DNA of 64,000 nucleotides from Streptomyces acidiscabies (GTDB taxonomy: Bacteria; Actinomycetota; Actinomycetes; Streptomycetales; Streptomycetaceae), in contig NZ_JAGJBY010000002.1 in assembly GCF_020010905.1 (NCBI RefSeq), forward strand, positions 3,534,001 to 3,598,000, in the 5' to 3' direction. Shown here one piece after another: positions 44,809-53,556 of the stretch; positions within the stretch are counted from its first letter, which is position 1, and each line of letters starts with the position of its first letter. The notes beneath the pieces are model-generated. The model saw only the letters and a program-made list of their open reading frames with translations. It did not search any database and was not told where the DNA came from. The position numbers and the translations under genes are program-made.

Positions 44809-46521
44809 TCAGTGCGACTCCCGGCTCACCTCGCTCCCGCTCGATCCCACCAGGAAGTCGAGGTCCGCGCCGGTGTCCGCCTGGAGGACGTGGTCGATGT
44901 AGAGGCGTTCCCAGCCTCGGTGGGGGCTGGCGAAAGCCGCTGTAGTTGTTTTGGTGGGTTCCCGGCGGGAGAGTTCCGGCTCGGGGACGTCGAGTGTCAG
45001 GCGGCGGGACGGGACGTCCAGTTCGATGATGTCGCCTGTGCGGACCAGGGCCAGCGGGCCGCCCGCCGCCGCTTCGGGGGCTACGTGCAGGACCACCGTG
45101 CCGTACGCCGTGCCGCTCATGCGGCCGTCGCAGATGCGGACCATGTCGCGGATACCTTGCGCCAACAGCTTTTTCGGGAGGGGCATGTTCGCCACCTCCG
45201 GCATGCCCGGGTAGCCCTTCGGGCCGCAGCCGCGCAGGACGAGGATCGAGTCGGCGTCCACGTCCAGGTCGGGGTCGTCGATGCGGGCGTGGAAGTCCTC
45301 GACGGAGTCGAAGACGACTGCCCGGCCCCGGTGTTGGAGGAGGTGGGGGGAGGCTGCGGCCGGTTTCAGCAAGGCGCCGTCGGGGGCCAGGTTGCCGCGC
45401 AGGACGGCGATGCCGCCCTCGGTCACCAGGGGTTCCGTGCGGGAGCGGATGACCTCGGCGTCCCAGATCGCCGCGTCGGACAGGTACGACACCAGAGGGG
45501 CGCCGGTGACCGTCAGCGCCGTCGGGTCTAGCAGGTCCTGGACCTCGCGCAGGACCGCCGGCAGGCCCCCCGCCCGGTGGAAGTCCTCCATCAAGTACCG
45601 CCCGGCGGGCTGGAGATCGACCAGAACGGGGACGCGGGAGCCGACGCGGTCGAAGTCGTCGAGGGTGAGGTCGATCCCCAACCTCCCGGCGATGGCGAGG
45701 AGATGGACAACGGCGTTGGTGGAGCCGCCGATCGCGGCGAGGGCGACGATCGCGTTGTGGAAGCTCGCCTTCGTCAGGAAGGTCCCGGGCCGCCGGTCGG
45801 CGGCGACCATCTCCACCGCCAACTTCCCTGTCCCGTGGGCGGCTTGGAGGAGACGGCTGTCCGGCGCCGGGGTGCCCGCGACGCCGGGTACGACGGTCCC
45901 GAGCGCCTCGGCGATCAGGGCCATCGTGGACGCCGTACCCATCGTGTTGCAGTGCCCCTTGCTGCGGATCATCGCCGACTCGGAGCGGGTGAAGTCGGCC
46001 TGCGAGAGGGTTCCGGCGCGGACCTCCTCGGAGAGTTTCCACACGCCGGTGCCGCAGCCCAACAGGGCGCCCTGGAACGTGCCGTTGAGCATCGGGCCAC
46101 CGGGTACGACGACCGCGGGGAGGTCAACTGAGGCCGCTGCCATGAGGAGTGAGGGGATCGTCTTGTCGCAGCCCCCCAACAGGACCACGCCGTCGATGGG
46201 GTTGGCCCGCAGCATCTCCTCGGTCGCCATCGCGGCCATGTTCCGCCACAGCATCGCGGTCGGCCGGACCTGCGTCTCGCCGAGCGACACGACGGGCAGG
46301 TCCAGCGGGATGCCCCCGGCCTCGTAGACACCGTTGCGGACGGACGCGGCGACCTCGTCGAGGTGCGCGTTGCACGGCGTGAGATCGGACGCCGTGTTGG
46401 CGATGGCGATCTGCGGGCGGCCCGTGAACGCGTCGTCCGGGACTCCCCGGCGCATCCACGCCCGGTGGATGTACGCGTTGCGGTCCTGACCCTCGTACCA
46501 CTGAGCGCTGCGGAGCGTCAC
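44809..46521 (-). CDS. IlvD/Edd-family sugar-acid dehydratase
   Basis: A 570-aa Fe-S dehydratase. The three cluster Cys are visible in DLTPCNAHL, LLGGCDKTIP and SKGHCNTMGTAS, with GGSTNAVVHLLA, RGNLAPDGALLKP, ILVLRGCGPKGYPGMPE and CDGRMSGTAYGTVVLHV downstream. The sequence is nearer sugar-acid (arabinonate-type) dehydratases than valine-pathway IlvD. GTG 46521 with GGAAGG nine bases upstream is the best start; GTG 46548 is longer. It would dehydrate an aldonate to a 2-keto-3-deoxy acid. It is divergent from the IclR gene, whose following hydrolase and dehydrogenase fit the same pathway. Confidence 0.92.
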   Translation of the reverse strand: MTLRSAQWYEGQDRNAYIHRAWMRRGVPDDAFTGRPQIAIANTASDLTPCNAHLDEVAASVRNGVYEAGGIPLDLPVVSLGETQVRPTAMLWRNMAAMATEEMLRANPIDGVVLLGGCDKTIPSLLMAAASVDLPAVVVPGGPMLNGTFQGALLGCGTGVWKLSEEVRAGTLSQADFTRSESAMIRSKGHCNTMGTASTMALIAEALGTVVPGVAGTPAPDSRLLQAAHGTGKLAVEMVAADRRPGTFLTKASFHNAIVALAAIGGSTNAVVHLLAIAGRLGIDLTLDDFDRVGSRVPVLVDLQPAGRYLMEDFHRAGGLPAVLREVQDLLDPTALTVTGAPLVSYLSDAAIWDAEVIRSRTEPLVTEGGIAVLRGNLAPDGALLKPAAASPHLLQHRGRAVVFDSVEDFHARIDDPDLDVDADSILVLRGCGPKGYPGMPEVANMPLPKKLLAQGIRDMVRICDGRMSGTAYGTVVLHVAPEAAAGGPLALVRTGDIIELDVPSRRLTLDVPEPELSRREPTKTTTAAFASPHRGWERLYIDHVLQADTGADLDFLVGSSGSEVSRESH

Positions 46522-46532
46522 GATGAAGCGCC

Positions 46533-46567
46533 TTCCAATAACCGACACGCAGGTCTAATCTTTGGAA
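46533..46567. promoter_or_regulatory. Candidate IclR operator/promoter between dehydratase and regulator
   Basis: In the 50-bp divergent gap TTCCAA (46533-46538) and TTGGAA (46562-46567) form an inverted repeat with a 23-bp spacer. TAATCT (46556-46561) is a good -10 hexamer for the IclR gene, placing its transcript start within a few bases of the ATG at 46572. The left half also overlaps the ribosome site of the dehydratase. Confidence 0.5.
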
Positions 46568-46571
46568 CGCC

Positions 46572-47354
46572 ATGGAGCATACGCAGACGTACGACGGACC
46601 GACAGACCCCGGAGCCGACCGGCTCGTGGGGGCGGACCGGGTGCTCGCGGTCCTCAAGGAACTCGCCCGCCACCCGGGCGGCGTCGGCCTGGACGAGCTG
46701 ACGCGCGTGATCGGCAGCCCGAAGCCGACCGTGCACCGCGCCCTGAGCGCCCTGCGCCGCGCGGGCCTCGCCGACCACGACGCCCCCGGCCGGTACGTGC
46801 TCGGCGACGAGTTCCTGCGCATGGCGTTCGCGCACCACGAGGCCCGCCCCGACCACGTCCGCGTCCGCCCGGTCCTCGAAGCGCTCGCCCACCGCTTCGG
46901 CGAGACCGCGCACTACGCCGTCCTCGACGGCCACGAGGTCGTCTACCGCGCCAAGGTCGACCCCCCGTCCGGCGCGGTCCGCCTCACCTCCACGATCGGC
47001 GGACGCAACCCCGCCCACACCACGGCCGTCGGAAAACTGCTGCTGGCAAGGGAGTTGACGACCCTCGCGGACGTCGAGGCGTGGATCGGCGACCGCACGC
47101 TGGAACGCCGCACCCCCAGGACCCGCTGTACGGCGGAAGAGCTGTACGCCGAACTGACCGTGACCCGGCAGCGCGGCTACGGCCTCGACGACCAGGAGAA
47201 CGAGACCGGCATCCACTGCCTCGCCCTCCCCGTGTACCTGACCTCGCCGTCCACCCCCTCGGGCGCGGTCAGCGTCAGCGCGCTCGCCTACCGTTCGCCC
47301 CTCGCGGCGATGGTCGACGCCCTCGACGACATCCGTGCCCTGCTGCCGAGTTGA
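46572..47354 (+). CDS. IclR-family transcriptional regulator
   Basis: A 260-aa regulator. The N-terminal winged HTH spans VLKELARHPGGVGLDELTRVIG and SPKPTVHRALSALRRAGL. The C-terminal effector domain has FGETAHYAVLDGHEVVYRAKV, IGGRNPAHTTAVGKLLLA and YGLDDQENETGIHCLALPV, all usual in IclR proteins. It is divergent from the dehydratase and followed after 21 bp by the FAH-family gene. It most likely controls this sugar-acid pathway in response to an intermediate. Confidence 0.93.
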   Translation: MEHTQTYDGPTDPGADRLVGADRVLAVLKELARHPGGVGLDELTRVIGSPKPTVHRALSALRRAGLADHDAPGRYVLGDEFLRMAFAHHEARPDHVRVRPVLEALAHRFGETAHYAVLDGHEVVYRAKVDPPSGAVRLTSTIGGRNPAHTTAVGKLLLARELTTLADVEAWIGDRTLERRTPRTRCTAEELYAELTVTRQRGYGLDDQENETGIHCLALPVYLTSPSTPSGAVSVSALAYRSPLAAMVDALDDIRALLPS

Positions 47355-47375
47355 CCTCTCAGGAGACGAACCCCC

Positions 47376-48236
47376 ATGCACCTCATGCGAATTGGCGCCC
47401 CCGGCGCGGAGAAGCCCGTCGCCCGGATCGACGACGACACGTACGTCGAACTCGCCGACCTCGTCACCGACTTCGGCGAAGGCTTCTTCGGCGGCGGCGG
47501 AATCGACCGCATCCGCCCCGTGGTTGCCGAGCGCGCGGCGGCCGGCCGGGTCTCCCGCTTCGCCGGTGAGCGCATCGGCGCCCCCATCGCCCGCCCGCAC
47601 CAGATCCTCTGCATCGGCCTCAACTACCGTGACCACGCCGCCGAGTCGGGCATGGCCGTCCCCGACGAGCCGATCCTCTTCACCAAGTCCCCGAACACGC
47701 TGATCGGCCCGAACGACGACGTCCGCATCCCGCGCGGCTCCACCAAGACCGACTGGGAGGTGGAGTTGGGCATCGTCATCGGCAAGCGCACCAGCTACCT
47801 CGACTCGGTGGACGACGCCCGCGACGCGATCGCCGGGTACGTCGTCGTCAACGATGTCAGCGAGCGCGCCTTCCAGTTGGAGCGCGGCGGTCAGTGGGCG
47901 AAGGGCAAGTCCGCCGAGACCTTCAACCCGGCCGGACCCTGGCTCGCCACCGCCGACGAGATCGACGACGTCCTCGCCCTCGACATGTGGCTCGACGTCA
48001 ACGGCGCCCGCCGCCAGACCGGCAACACCAAGACGATGATCTTCGACCCCTATTTCATCGTCCACTACCTCAGCCAGTTCCTCACCCTGGAGCCCGGCGA
48101 CCTCATCAACACCGGCACCCCGCCCGGCGTCGGCATGGGCCTCACCCCGCCCGTCTACCTCAAGCCCGGCGACACGGTGGAGCTCGGCATCACCGGCCTC
48201 GGCACCCAGCGCCAGCACGTCATCGCGCCCCGCTGA
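47376..48236 (+). CDS. Fumarylacetoacetate hydrolase-family protein
   Basis: A 286-aa FAH-fold enzyme. QILCIGLNYRDHAAESGM opens the catalytic domain. The metal-binding acidic residues lie in TDWEVELGIVIGKR (~126) and YVVVNDVSERAFQ, and NTGTPPGVGMG closes the site. Members with this context act as 2,4-diketo-3-deoxy-L-fuconate hydrolases or 2-keto-3-deoxy acid dehydratases, splitting C-C bonds of sugar-acid intermediates. ATG 47376 follows AGGAGA. The stop overlaps the dehydrogenase ATG by one base (TGATG). Confidence 0.9.
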   Translation: MHLMRIGAPGAEKPVARIDDDTYVELADLVTDFGEGFFGGGGIDRIRPVVAERAAAGRVSRFAGERIGAPIARPHQILCIGLNYRDHAAESGMAVPDEPILFTKSPNTLIGPNDDVRIPRGSTKTDWEVELGIVIGKRTSYLDSVDDARDAIAGYVVVNDVSERAFQLERGGQWAKGKSAETFNPAGPWLATADEIDDVLALDMWLDVNGARRQTGNTKTMIFDPYFIVHYLSQFLTLEPGDLINTGTPPGVGMGLTPPVYLKPGDTVELGITGLGTQRQHVIAPR

Positions 48237-49243
48237 TGCGCGCGTTCGTCCTCACCGCCCCGGGCGCGTACGAGGTCGCCGACCTCCCCGCGCCCGAGGC
48301 GGCGCCCGGCGAAGTCGTGGTCGACGTCGAACGCGCCGGGGTCTGCGGCACCGACGTCGAGTTCTACACCGGCCACATGGCCTACCTCCACCAGGGTTAC
48401 GCCGCCTACCCGTTGCGCCCCGGCCACGAGTGGTGCGGATGCGTGCGGCGGGTCGGTCCCGGCGTCGACCGCGCCTGGCTCGGCCGCCGCGTCATGGGCG
48501 ACACCATGCTCGGCTGCGGAGACTGCCGCCGCTGCCGACGCGGGCGTCAGCACGTGTGCGACCGACGCCAGGAAGTCGGCGTACGGGGCGGCCGGGCGGG
48601 CGCCCTCGCGGAACAACTCGCCGTCCCCGCCAGCTCGTTGCACGCCCTGCCGGACGAAGTCGACGCCGAGCTGGGCGCGTTGGTGGAACCCGGCGGCAAC
48701 GCGCTGCGGGCCGCCCGCGCGACCGGCGCGGGTCCCGACGACCGGGTCCTGGTCCTCGGGCCGGGCACGATCGGGCTCCTCACGGCCCTGTTCCTGCGGG
48801 CCCAGGGCGCGGAGGTCCACCTCCTGGGCGTCACCCCCGAGTCCCTCTCCTTCTCCCGCGCGCTCGGCTTCACGCACGTGTGGCAGTCCGTCCCGGATCT
48901 GCCGTACGACGCCGTCGTGGACGCCTCGACGGCCACCGAACTCCCCGCGCGGGCACTGGAGTTGGTGGAGCCCTCCGGGAGGCTCGTGTACATCGGGCTG
49001 GCCCGGGAACCCAGCCTGATCGACACGCGGACGCTGGTCCTCAAGGACGTCACGGTGACCGGGGTCCTGTCCGCGTCACCGGGACTCGACCCGGCGATCC
49101 GGGCCTACGCGGAGGGAGTTGTGGACCCACGGCCGCTCGTCGCCGCGACCGTGGGCCTCGATCAGGTGGGGGCCGTCCTCGGGGGCAAGCGCCCTGCGGA
49201 GAGTGGGCCCGGGCCCAAGGTGCTGGTGGATCCGGCGAGTTAG
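48236..49243 (+). CDS. Zinc-dependent medium-chain alcohol/sugar dehydrogenase
   Basis: A 335-aa MDR protein. The catalytic zinc ligands are Cys in VCGTDVEF and His-Glu in RPGHEWCG. The structural zinc lobe has four Cys in CGDCRRCRRGRQHVC. The NAD loop reads VLVLGPGTIGLLTALFL. The one-base overlap with the FAH gene makes co-translation certain in practice. In the pathway it would oxidise a sugar or a 2-keto-3-deoxy intermediate, complementing the dehydratase and FAH enzyme. Confidence 0.9.
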   Translation: MRAFVLTAPGAYEVADLPAPEAAPGEVVVDVERAGVCGTDVEFYTGHMAYLHQGYAAYPLRPGHEWCGCVRRVGPGVDRAWLGRRVMGDTMLGCGDCRRCRRGRQHVCDRRQEVGVRGGRAGALAEQLAVPASSLHALPDEVDAELGALVEPGGNALRAARATGAGPDDRVLVLGPGTIGLLTALFLRAQGAEVHLLGVTPESLSFSRALGFTHVWQSVPDLPYDAVVDASTATELPARALELVEPSGRLVYIGLAREPSLIDTRTLVLKDVTVTGVLSASPGLDPAIRAYAEGVVDPRPLVAATVGLDQVGAVLGGKRPAESGPGPKVLVDPAS

Positions 49244-49285
49244 CCCGACCGACCGGCCCGCCCTCTCACAGCGCGGCCGGCCCCC

Positions 49286-50284
49286 TCACAGCGCCGCCGC
49301 CGCGCTGTGCAGGTTCTTCGCCGCCAACGCCAGCCCCTCCGTCTGCGAGTAACTCGCGTCCTCGTGCTCGATGTTGACCGCCATCTCCGGGTCGACCTCC
49401 GCGAGGGCGCGCAGGAACTCCGTCCAGAACGGCACCTCGTTGCCGACGCCGACCGCGACGAACTTCCACGCCGGGTTCTCGGGCCAGGCGTTGCACCAGA
49501 ACCCGTACCCGGTGGGCACCTTGCCCGGCGCGTCCGCCGGGACGCGGGTGAACGACGTGTCGAGCACGCCCCGGATATCGGCGCCGGGGCACAGCGCGGC
49601 GTCCTTCGCGGCGGCGTGGAAGACCAGCGGGCCCAGCCACTTGATGGACGCGATGACGTCCATGCCCTGCCACATCAGGTGCGAGGGGTCCATCTCGGCG
49701 CCCACGTTGGTCAGTTGCCCCGCATCGACCAGCCGCTTCAGCGTCACCGGCGAGAACACCAGATTGTGCGGATGCATCTCGATCGCGACCCGCACCCCGT
49801 TCTCCCGCGCCAGCGCGTCGATCTCCGTCCAGAACTCGACGGCCACACCCCACTGGTAGTCCAGGACGTCCATATAGACGCCGTCCCACGGATTCACCAC
49901 CCACGACGGGTACTTGGCGTCCGGATCGGACCCCGGCGTACCCGACATGGTGACGACGTGCCGCACCCCGAGCAGCCCCGCCAGCCGGATCGTGCGCCGC
50001 AGGTCGTCCGCGTGCTTCGGGCCCACCCCCGGCAGCGGGTTCAGCGGGTTGCCGTTGCAGTTCAGGCCGGTCAGTTCCATACCGCGCTCGGCGAAGACGG
50101 CGAGGTACTCCTCGCGGGCCTGCGCGGAGGACAGCAGCAGGTCGACCGGGCAGTGCGGGGACGGGATGAAGCCGCCCGTGTTCACCTCGACCGACGTCAG
50201 CCCGTTCTCCTTGAGGACGTCGAGGGCCTCGGTCAGCGTGCGGTCGTGCAGACAGGCGGTGTAGGCGCCGAGCTTGAGAGCCAT
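49286..50284 (-). CDS. Sugar phosphate isomerase/epimerase-like TIM barrel (first)
   Basis: A 332-aa AP-endonuclease-2/xylose-isomerase-like TIM barrel. VEVNTGGFIPSPHCPVD, LTGLNCNGNPLNP, VVTMSGTPGSD, VAIEMHPHNLV, GAEMDPSHLMWQG and VFHAAAKDA hold the metal-binding Glu, Asp and His positions. Its length fits inosose-dehydratase/IolE-like and 3-keto-sugar-processing enzymes. An AGGAG site precedes ATG 50284. It lies 11 bp after the Gfo/Idh/MocA stop and so belongs to that operon. Confidence 0.88.
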   Translation of the reverse strand: MALKLGAYTACLHDRTLTEALDVLKENGLTSVEVNTGGFIPSPHCPVDLLLSSAQAREEYLAVFAERGMELTGLNCNGNPLNPLPGVGPKHADDLRRTIRLAGLLGVRHVVTMSGTPGSDPDAKYPSWVVNPWDGVYMDVLDYQWGVAVEFWTEIDALARENGVRVAIEMHPHNLVFSPVTLKRLVDAGQLTNVGAEMDPSHLMWQGMDVIASIKWLGPLVFHAAAKDAALCPGADIRGVLDTSFTRVPADAPGKVPTGYGFWCNAWPENPAWKFVAVGVGNEVPFWTEFLRALAEVDPEMAVNIEHEDASYSQTEGLALAAKNLHSAAAAL

Positions 50285-50295
50285 GTGCGTAACTC

Positions 50296-51486
50296 CTAGG
50301 AAAGGGCGGGGACTTCGACGGACGCGCCGTCGCGGCGGGAGGACTCGACGACCGCGCGGATGATCTCCATCGTCCGCAGCGCGTCCGCGAACGAGGCGCA
50401 CGGCTCCAACGGATCGGCCACACCCGCGACTTGATCGAGGAACGCCCGCGCCTGGTACGTGAAGCTGTCGCCGTTCGCGACCCCGACGCCCGGAGCCTCC
50501 ATCGGCACCCCGCCCGCGAAGTACGGCAACTGAGGCCCGGCGACGACCTGTCGGGCGCCGCGCGTACGCGCCTCGGGCTGGGCGTCGTCGAAGAGGTACT
50601 CGGCCGGCCGGTGCTGGTCGAACGCGGCCCGCCCGCCCACGCCGACGACGTCGAACGCGAGCCCGTTCGGCAGCCCGAACCCGGTCCGCGTCACCGAGAA
50701 CGTACCGACGAGCCCCGAGGCGAACCGGGCCGTGAACGACGCCGTGTCCTCGTTCCCGACCTCCCCCAACTCGTCCGACACAGGAGCCGCGTTGTGCCCG
50801 ACGACCGCGCCCAGCGGCACCGGACGCTTCGCGATCTGCGTCGACAGCGAGGCCCCCGACACCGAGGCGATCGGCCCCACGACGTACTCCGCGACGTCGA
50901 TGACGTGCGAACCGACGTCCCCGAGCGCCCCCGACCCCGGACCGCCCTTGAACCGCCAACTCAGCGGCCCTGAGGGGCTGGTGGCGTAGTCGCACCAGTA
51001 ACGCCCGCTGAACAGCGTCAGATCGCCCAGCTCACCCGCCCGCACATGCTGGCGGATGCCCGCGATCCCCGGCGAGCGCCGGAACGTGTACCCGACGGCC
51101 GTCACGACCTCCGCGCCCTGCTCCAGCTCCGCCATCGCCCGCGCGTCCTCGACCGACCCGGCGAGGGGCTTCTCGCACAGCACGTGCTTCCCGGCGGCGA
51201 CCAGCGCCTCGGCGATCGGCCGGTGCAGGTCGTTGCCGACGACGATGCTGACCGCGTCGATCGACGGGTCCTCGGCGACGGCCTCCCAGCTCGGCAGCGC
51301 CCGGTCGAAGCCGTAGCGGCGGGCGGCGTCCTCGGCCAGCGCCGTGTTCGCGTCGGCTATCGCGGCGAGCCGGACCGGCGGGAGACCGGCGCCGAACACG
51401 GTGTTGACGTTGCGGTATCCGGCCGCGTGACTGCGCCCGGCCATTCCGGCACCGATGACGGCGACGGAGAGGGGTTTGTCGGACAT
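50296..51486 (-). CDS. Gfo/Idh/MocA-family oxidoreductase
   Basis: A 396-aa NAD(P)-dependent dehydrogenase. The Rossmann loop VAVIGAGMAGRSHAAGY begins at residue 7. VIVGNDLHRP-type VSIVVGNDLH and HVLCEKPLAGS carry the catalytic Lys, and WRFKGGPGSGALGDVGSHVIDVAEY holds the active-site Asp-His. These enzymes oxidise a ring hydroxyl of sugars, inositols or anhydrosugars, often at C3. AAGGAA precedes ATG 51486, and an AGCGCT-centred LacI-like site lies 40-45 bp upstream. It is likely the first step of the LacI-controlled pathway. Confidence 0.93.
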   Translation of the reverse strand: MSDKPLSVAVIGAGMAGRSHAAGYRNVNTVFGAGLPPVRLAAIADANTALAEDAARRYGFDRALPSWEAVAEDPSIDAVSIVVGNDLHRPIAEALVAAGKHVLCEKPLAGSVEDARAMAELEQGAEVVTAVGYTFRRSPGIAGIRQHVRAGELGDLTLFSGRYWCDYATSPSGPLSWRFKGGPGSGALGDVGSHVIDVAEYVVGPIASVSGASLSTQIAKRPVPLGAVVGHNAAPVSDELGEVGNEDTASFTARFASGLVGTFSVTRTGFGLPNGLAFDVVGVGGRAAFDQHRPAEYLFDDAQPEARTRGARQVVAGPQLPYFAGGVPMEAPGVGVANGDSFTYQARAFLDQVAGVADPLEPCASFADALRTMEIIRAVVESSRRDGASVEVPALS

Positions 51487-51520
51487 GCGGTTCCTTAGAG
51501 AGAAGAGTATGGAGCGATCT

Positions 51521-51537
51521 ATTGGAGCGCTTTAAAG
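51521..51537. promoter_or_regulatory. Second LacI-like operator, upstream of the Gfo/Idh/MocA gene
   Basis: ATTGGAGCGCTTTAAAG has the AGCGCT core (51526-51531) and one full half-site of the perfect operator at 53465-53478. The other half is weaker. An extra GGAGCG copy lies 15 bp upstream. It sits at the end of the second TIM-barrel gene, in front of the oxidoreductase, and suggests a separate LacI-controlled promoter. Confidence 0.6.
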
Positions 51538-52422
51538 AAGGGCCTGGGAAGACCCCGCACCGGAGAACCCCGCCCCTGCGAGCAACTCCCCGATCCGCTC
51601 CCGCATGAACACCGACGACTCCCGCGCCCGCTCCTCCCACGCGAACACGCACGCCGTGAGCGTCCCGTCGAACCCGTTCGCCCGCAGCGCCCCGAACAGC
51701 TCGTCGAAGTCCACCTCGCCCTGTCCGATGTCCAGATGCTGGTGCACCCGGGCGGCGGTGCCGGGCGGGTTGAGGATGTACCGGTTGCCGGAGGACGCCG
51801 TGTGGTCGAAGACGTCCGCCAGGTGGACGTGGGTCAGCAGATCACCGGCGTGCGAGATGATCCCGGGCGCGTCGTCACCGATGTGGAAGGTGTGCGGGGC
51901 GCAGTAGAGGAACGTGACGTTGGGGTGGTTGATGCCCCGGATCAGGTTGACGGCGTCGTACCCGTTCTCGACGAAATCGTCCGGGTGCGGCTCCAACGCC
52001 AGCTTGATTCCCTCGCGTTCGAACAGGGGGAGCAGTTCGTCGAGGGACTTCCAGAACTGGGCCTCGCTGCGGTCCGGGTCCTCGGGGCGGCCGTTGAACT
52101 CGGAGATCATGCTGTCGACGCCGAGGTCGGCGGCGATCTGGATCGACCGTTTCCAGTAGCGGACGGCGGCCTGGCGGGCGTCCTCGTCGGGGCCCGACCA
52201 GCGGAACAGGGGGAGCAGGGAGGAGATGCGGACGCCGGCCGCGTCGAGGGCCTTGCGGAATCTGCGGACCGTCGCGTCGTCCACGCGGGGGTGGCGGAAG
52301 AAGGGGATGAAGTCCTCGCGGGGGGAGAGCTCGATCCAGTCGTACCCCAACTCGGCGACCGTGCGCGGGAGTTCGAGGAGCGGAATGTCGCGGATCATGT
52401 AGGGGTCCAGGGCGATCCTCAT
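51532..52422 (-). CDS. Sugar phosphate isomerase/epimerase-like TIM barrel (second)
   Basis: A 296-aa AP-endonuclease-2-like barrel, distinct in sequence from the one at 49286. YDWIELSPREDFIPFF, MISEFNGRP, LALEPHPDDFV, FLYCAPHTFHIG, THVHLADVFDH and GQGEVDFDELF hold the Glu/Asp/His metal ligands. ATG 52422 overlaps the binding-protein stop (ATGA), so the longer frame upstream is shadow. Two such barrels with one Gfo enzyme resemble oxidation-elimination-hydration pathways for glycosides or anhydrosugars. Confidence 0.88.
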   Translation of the reverse strand: MRIALDPYMIRDIPLLELPRTVAELGYDWIELSPREDFIPFFRHPRVDDATVRRFRKALDAAGVRISSLLPLFRWSGPDEDARQAAVRYWKRSIQIAADLGVDSMISEFNGRPEDPDRSEAQFWKSLDELLPLFEREGIKLALEPHPDDFVENGYDAVNLIRGINHPNVTFLYCAPHTFHIGDDAPGIISHAGDLLTHVHLADVFDHTASSGNRYILNPPGTAARVHQHLDIGQGEVDFDELFGALRANGFDGTLTACVFAWEERARESSVFMRERIGELLAGAGFSGAGSSQALL

Positions 52423-53411
52423 CGGGTTCCCTTCGCCGCGAACGCCGAGACCTGCGCGACGTCGGACTTGTCCACGAACGCCGGACCGGTCAGCACGGGA
52501 GCCTCCCCGCCGCCGCTGTAGTTGCCGTTGTTCTTGTAGAGCCACAGCGCGTCGACCGCCAAGTAGCCCTGGAGGTACGGCTGTTGGTCGACGGCGAACT
52601 CGATGGTCCCGTTCTGGATCGCGGCGACCATCTCCTTGTTGAGGTCGAAGGTCGCCACCTTCGCCTTGGACCCGGACTCGGAGACCGACTGCACGGCGGT
52701 GAGCGCGATCGGGGCGCCGAGGGTGACGACCTGGTCGATGTCCGTGCTCTGGCGGAGCTTGGCGGTGATCGTCGCCTTCACGGACGGCATGTCGGTGCCG
52801 TTGACGTTGAGGATCTCGGTCCTGCCGCCGAACGTCTTCTTCACCCCGGCGCAGCGCTCTTCGAGGTTGACGTCTCCCTGGGACTGGATGACGCACAGGG
52901 CGTGTTTGGCGCCGGTGCCGGTGAGGCGGGTGCCGAGGGCCTGGCCGGAGACGGACTCGTCCTGGCCGAAGAAGGAGAGCAGGCCCTGCTGTTTCCAGAC
53001 GGCGAGGCCCGCGTTGAGGCCGACGACCGGGATACCGGCCCGCTCCGCCTTGGCGACGACGGCCTTGAGGGCGTCCGGCTTGGCGAGGGTGACCGCGATG
53101 CCGTCGACCTTCTGGTCGATCGCGTTCTGCACGAGGTTCGCCTGGTCGCCGGCCGTCTCGTCGTTCGCGTAGATCAGCTCGACGTTGTCCTTCGCGGCGG
53201 CGGCCTCGGCGCCCTTGCGGATCGTGTCCCAGAAGGTGTCGCCGGACGGGGCGTGGGTGACCATCGCGATCTTCATCCGGGGGGTGTCGGCCTTGCCCGC
53301 CGAGGTGTCCTGGGCGCGTTCCTCGGCGTTCTTGCCGCCGGACGCGCTGGAACAGCCCGCGAGGGTGAGGGCGGCGACGGCCGCCATCGTGAGGGTGAGT
53401 CTGGGGTTCAT
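52419..53411 (-). CDS. Sugar ABC transporter substrate-binding lipoprotein, orphan
   Basis: A 330-aa periplasmic-binding-protein type 1 (RbsB-like) lipoprotein with lipobox LTLAGC (Cys 20). MKIAMVTHAPSGDTFWDTIRKG, AIDQKVDGIAVTLAKPDAL, GIPVVGLNAG and FAVDQQPYLQGYLAVDAL fit the ribose-binding class. No permease or ATPase gene is in the locus, so the rest of the importer must be elsewhere or shared. It is first in the minus-strand operon, read from the promoter region with the perfect LacI palindrome. Confidence 0.92.
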   Translation of the reverse strand: MNPRLTLTMAAVAALTLAGCSSASGGKNAEERAQDTSAGKADTPRMKIAMVTHAPSGDTFWDTIRKGAEAAAAKDNVELIYANDETAGDQANLVQNAIDQKVDGIAVTLAKPDALKAVVAKAERAGIPVVGLNAGLAVWKQQGLLSFFGQDESVSGQALGTRLTGTGAKHALCVIQSQGDVNLEERCAGVKKTFGGRTEILNVNGTDMPSVKATITAKLRQSTDIDQVVTLGAPIALTAVQSVSESGSKAKVATFDLNKEMVAAIQNGTIEFAVDQQPYLQGYLAVDALWLYKNNGNYSGGGEAPVLTGPAFVDKSDVAQVSAFAAKGTR

Positions 53412-53464
53412 GGTGGGTGCACCTCGCTGTGCAACAAAGAGGGGGAGTGCGACGTCGGGGTCAT

Positions 53465-53478
53465 TTAAAGCGCTTTAA
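53465..53478. promoter_or_regulatory. LacI-family operator (perfect palindrome)
   Basis: TTAAAGCGCTTTAA is a perfect 14-bp palindrome with the AGCGCT centre usual in LacI-type operators. It lies in the divergent gap between the sugar-binding lipoprotein (start 53411) and the LacI gene (start 53557), placed to repress both. Confidence 0.85.
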
Positions 53479-53556
53479 GTGCTGGTACTATCAGCCTGGC
53501 TCCAGCAGGGTGTCAAGGGTGCTGCAAGGGTCGGATTCCGGTACGGGGAGGCACAG

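Noticed and set aside
44809..46521. Naming the dehydratase IlvD of valine biosynthesis
   Set aside because: Its context with IclR, FAH-family and zinc dehydrogenase genes, and its sequence pattern, fit sugar-acid dehydratases better. No ilv genes are near.
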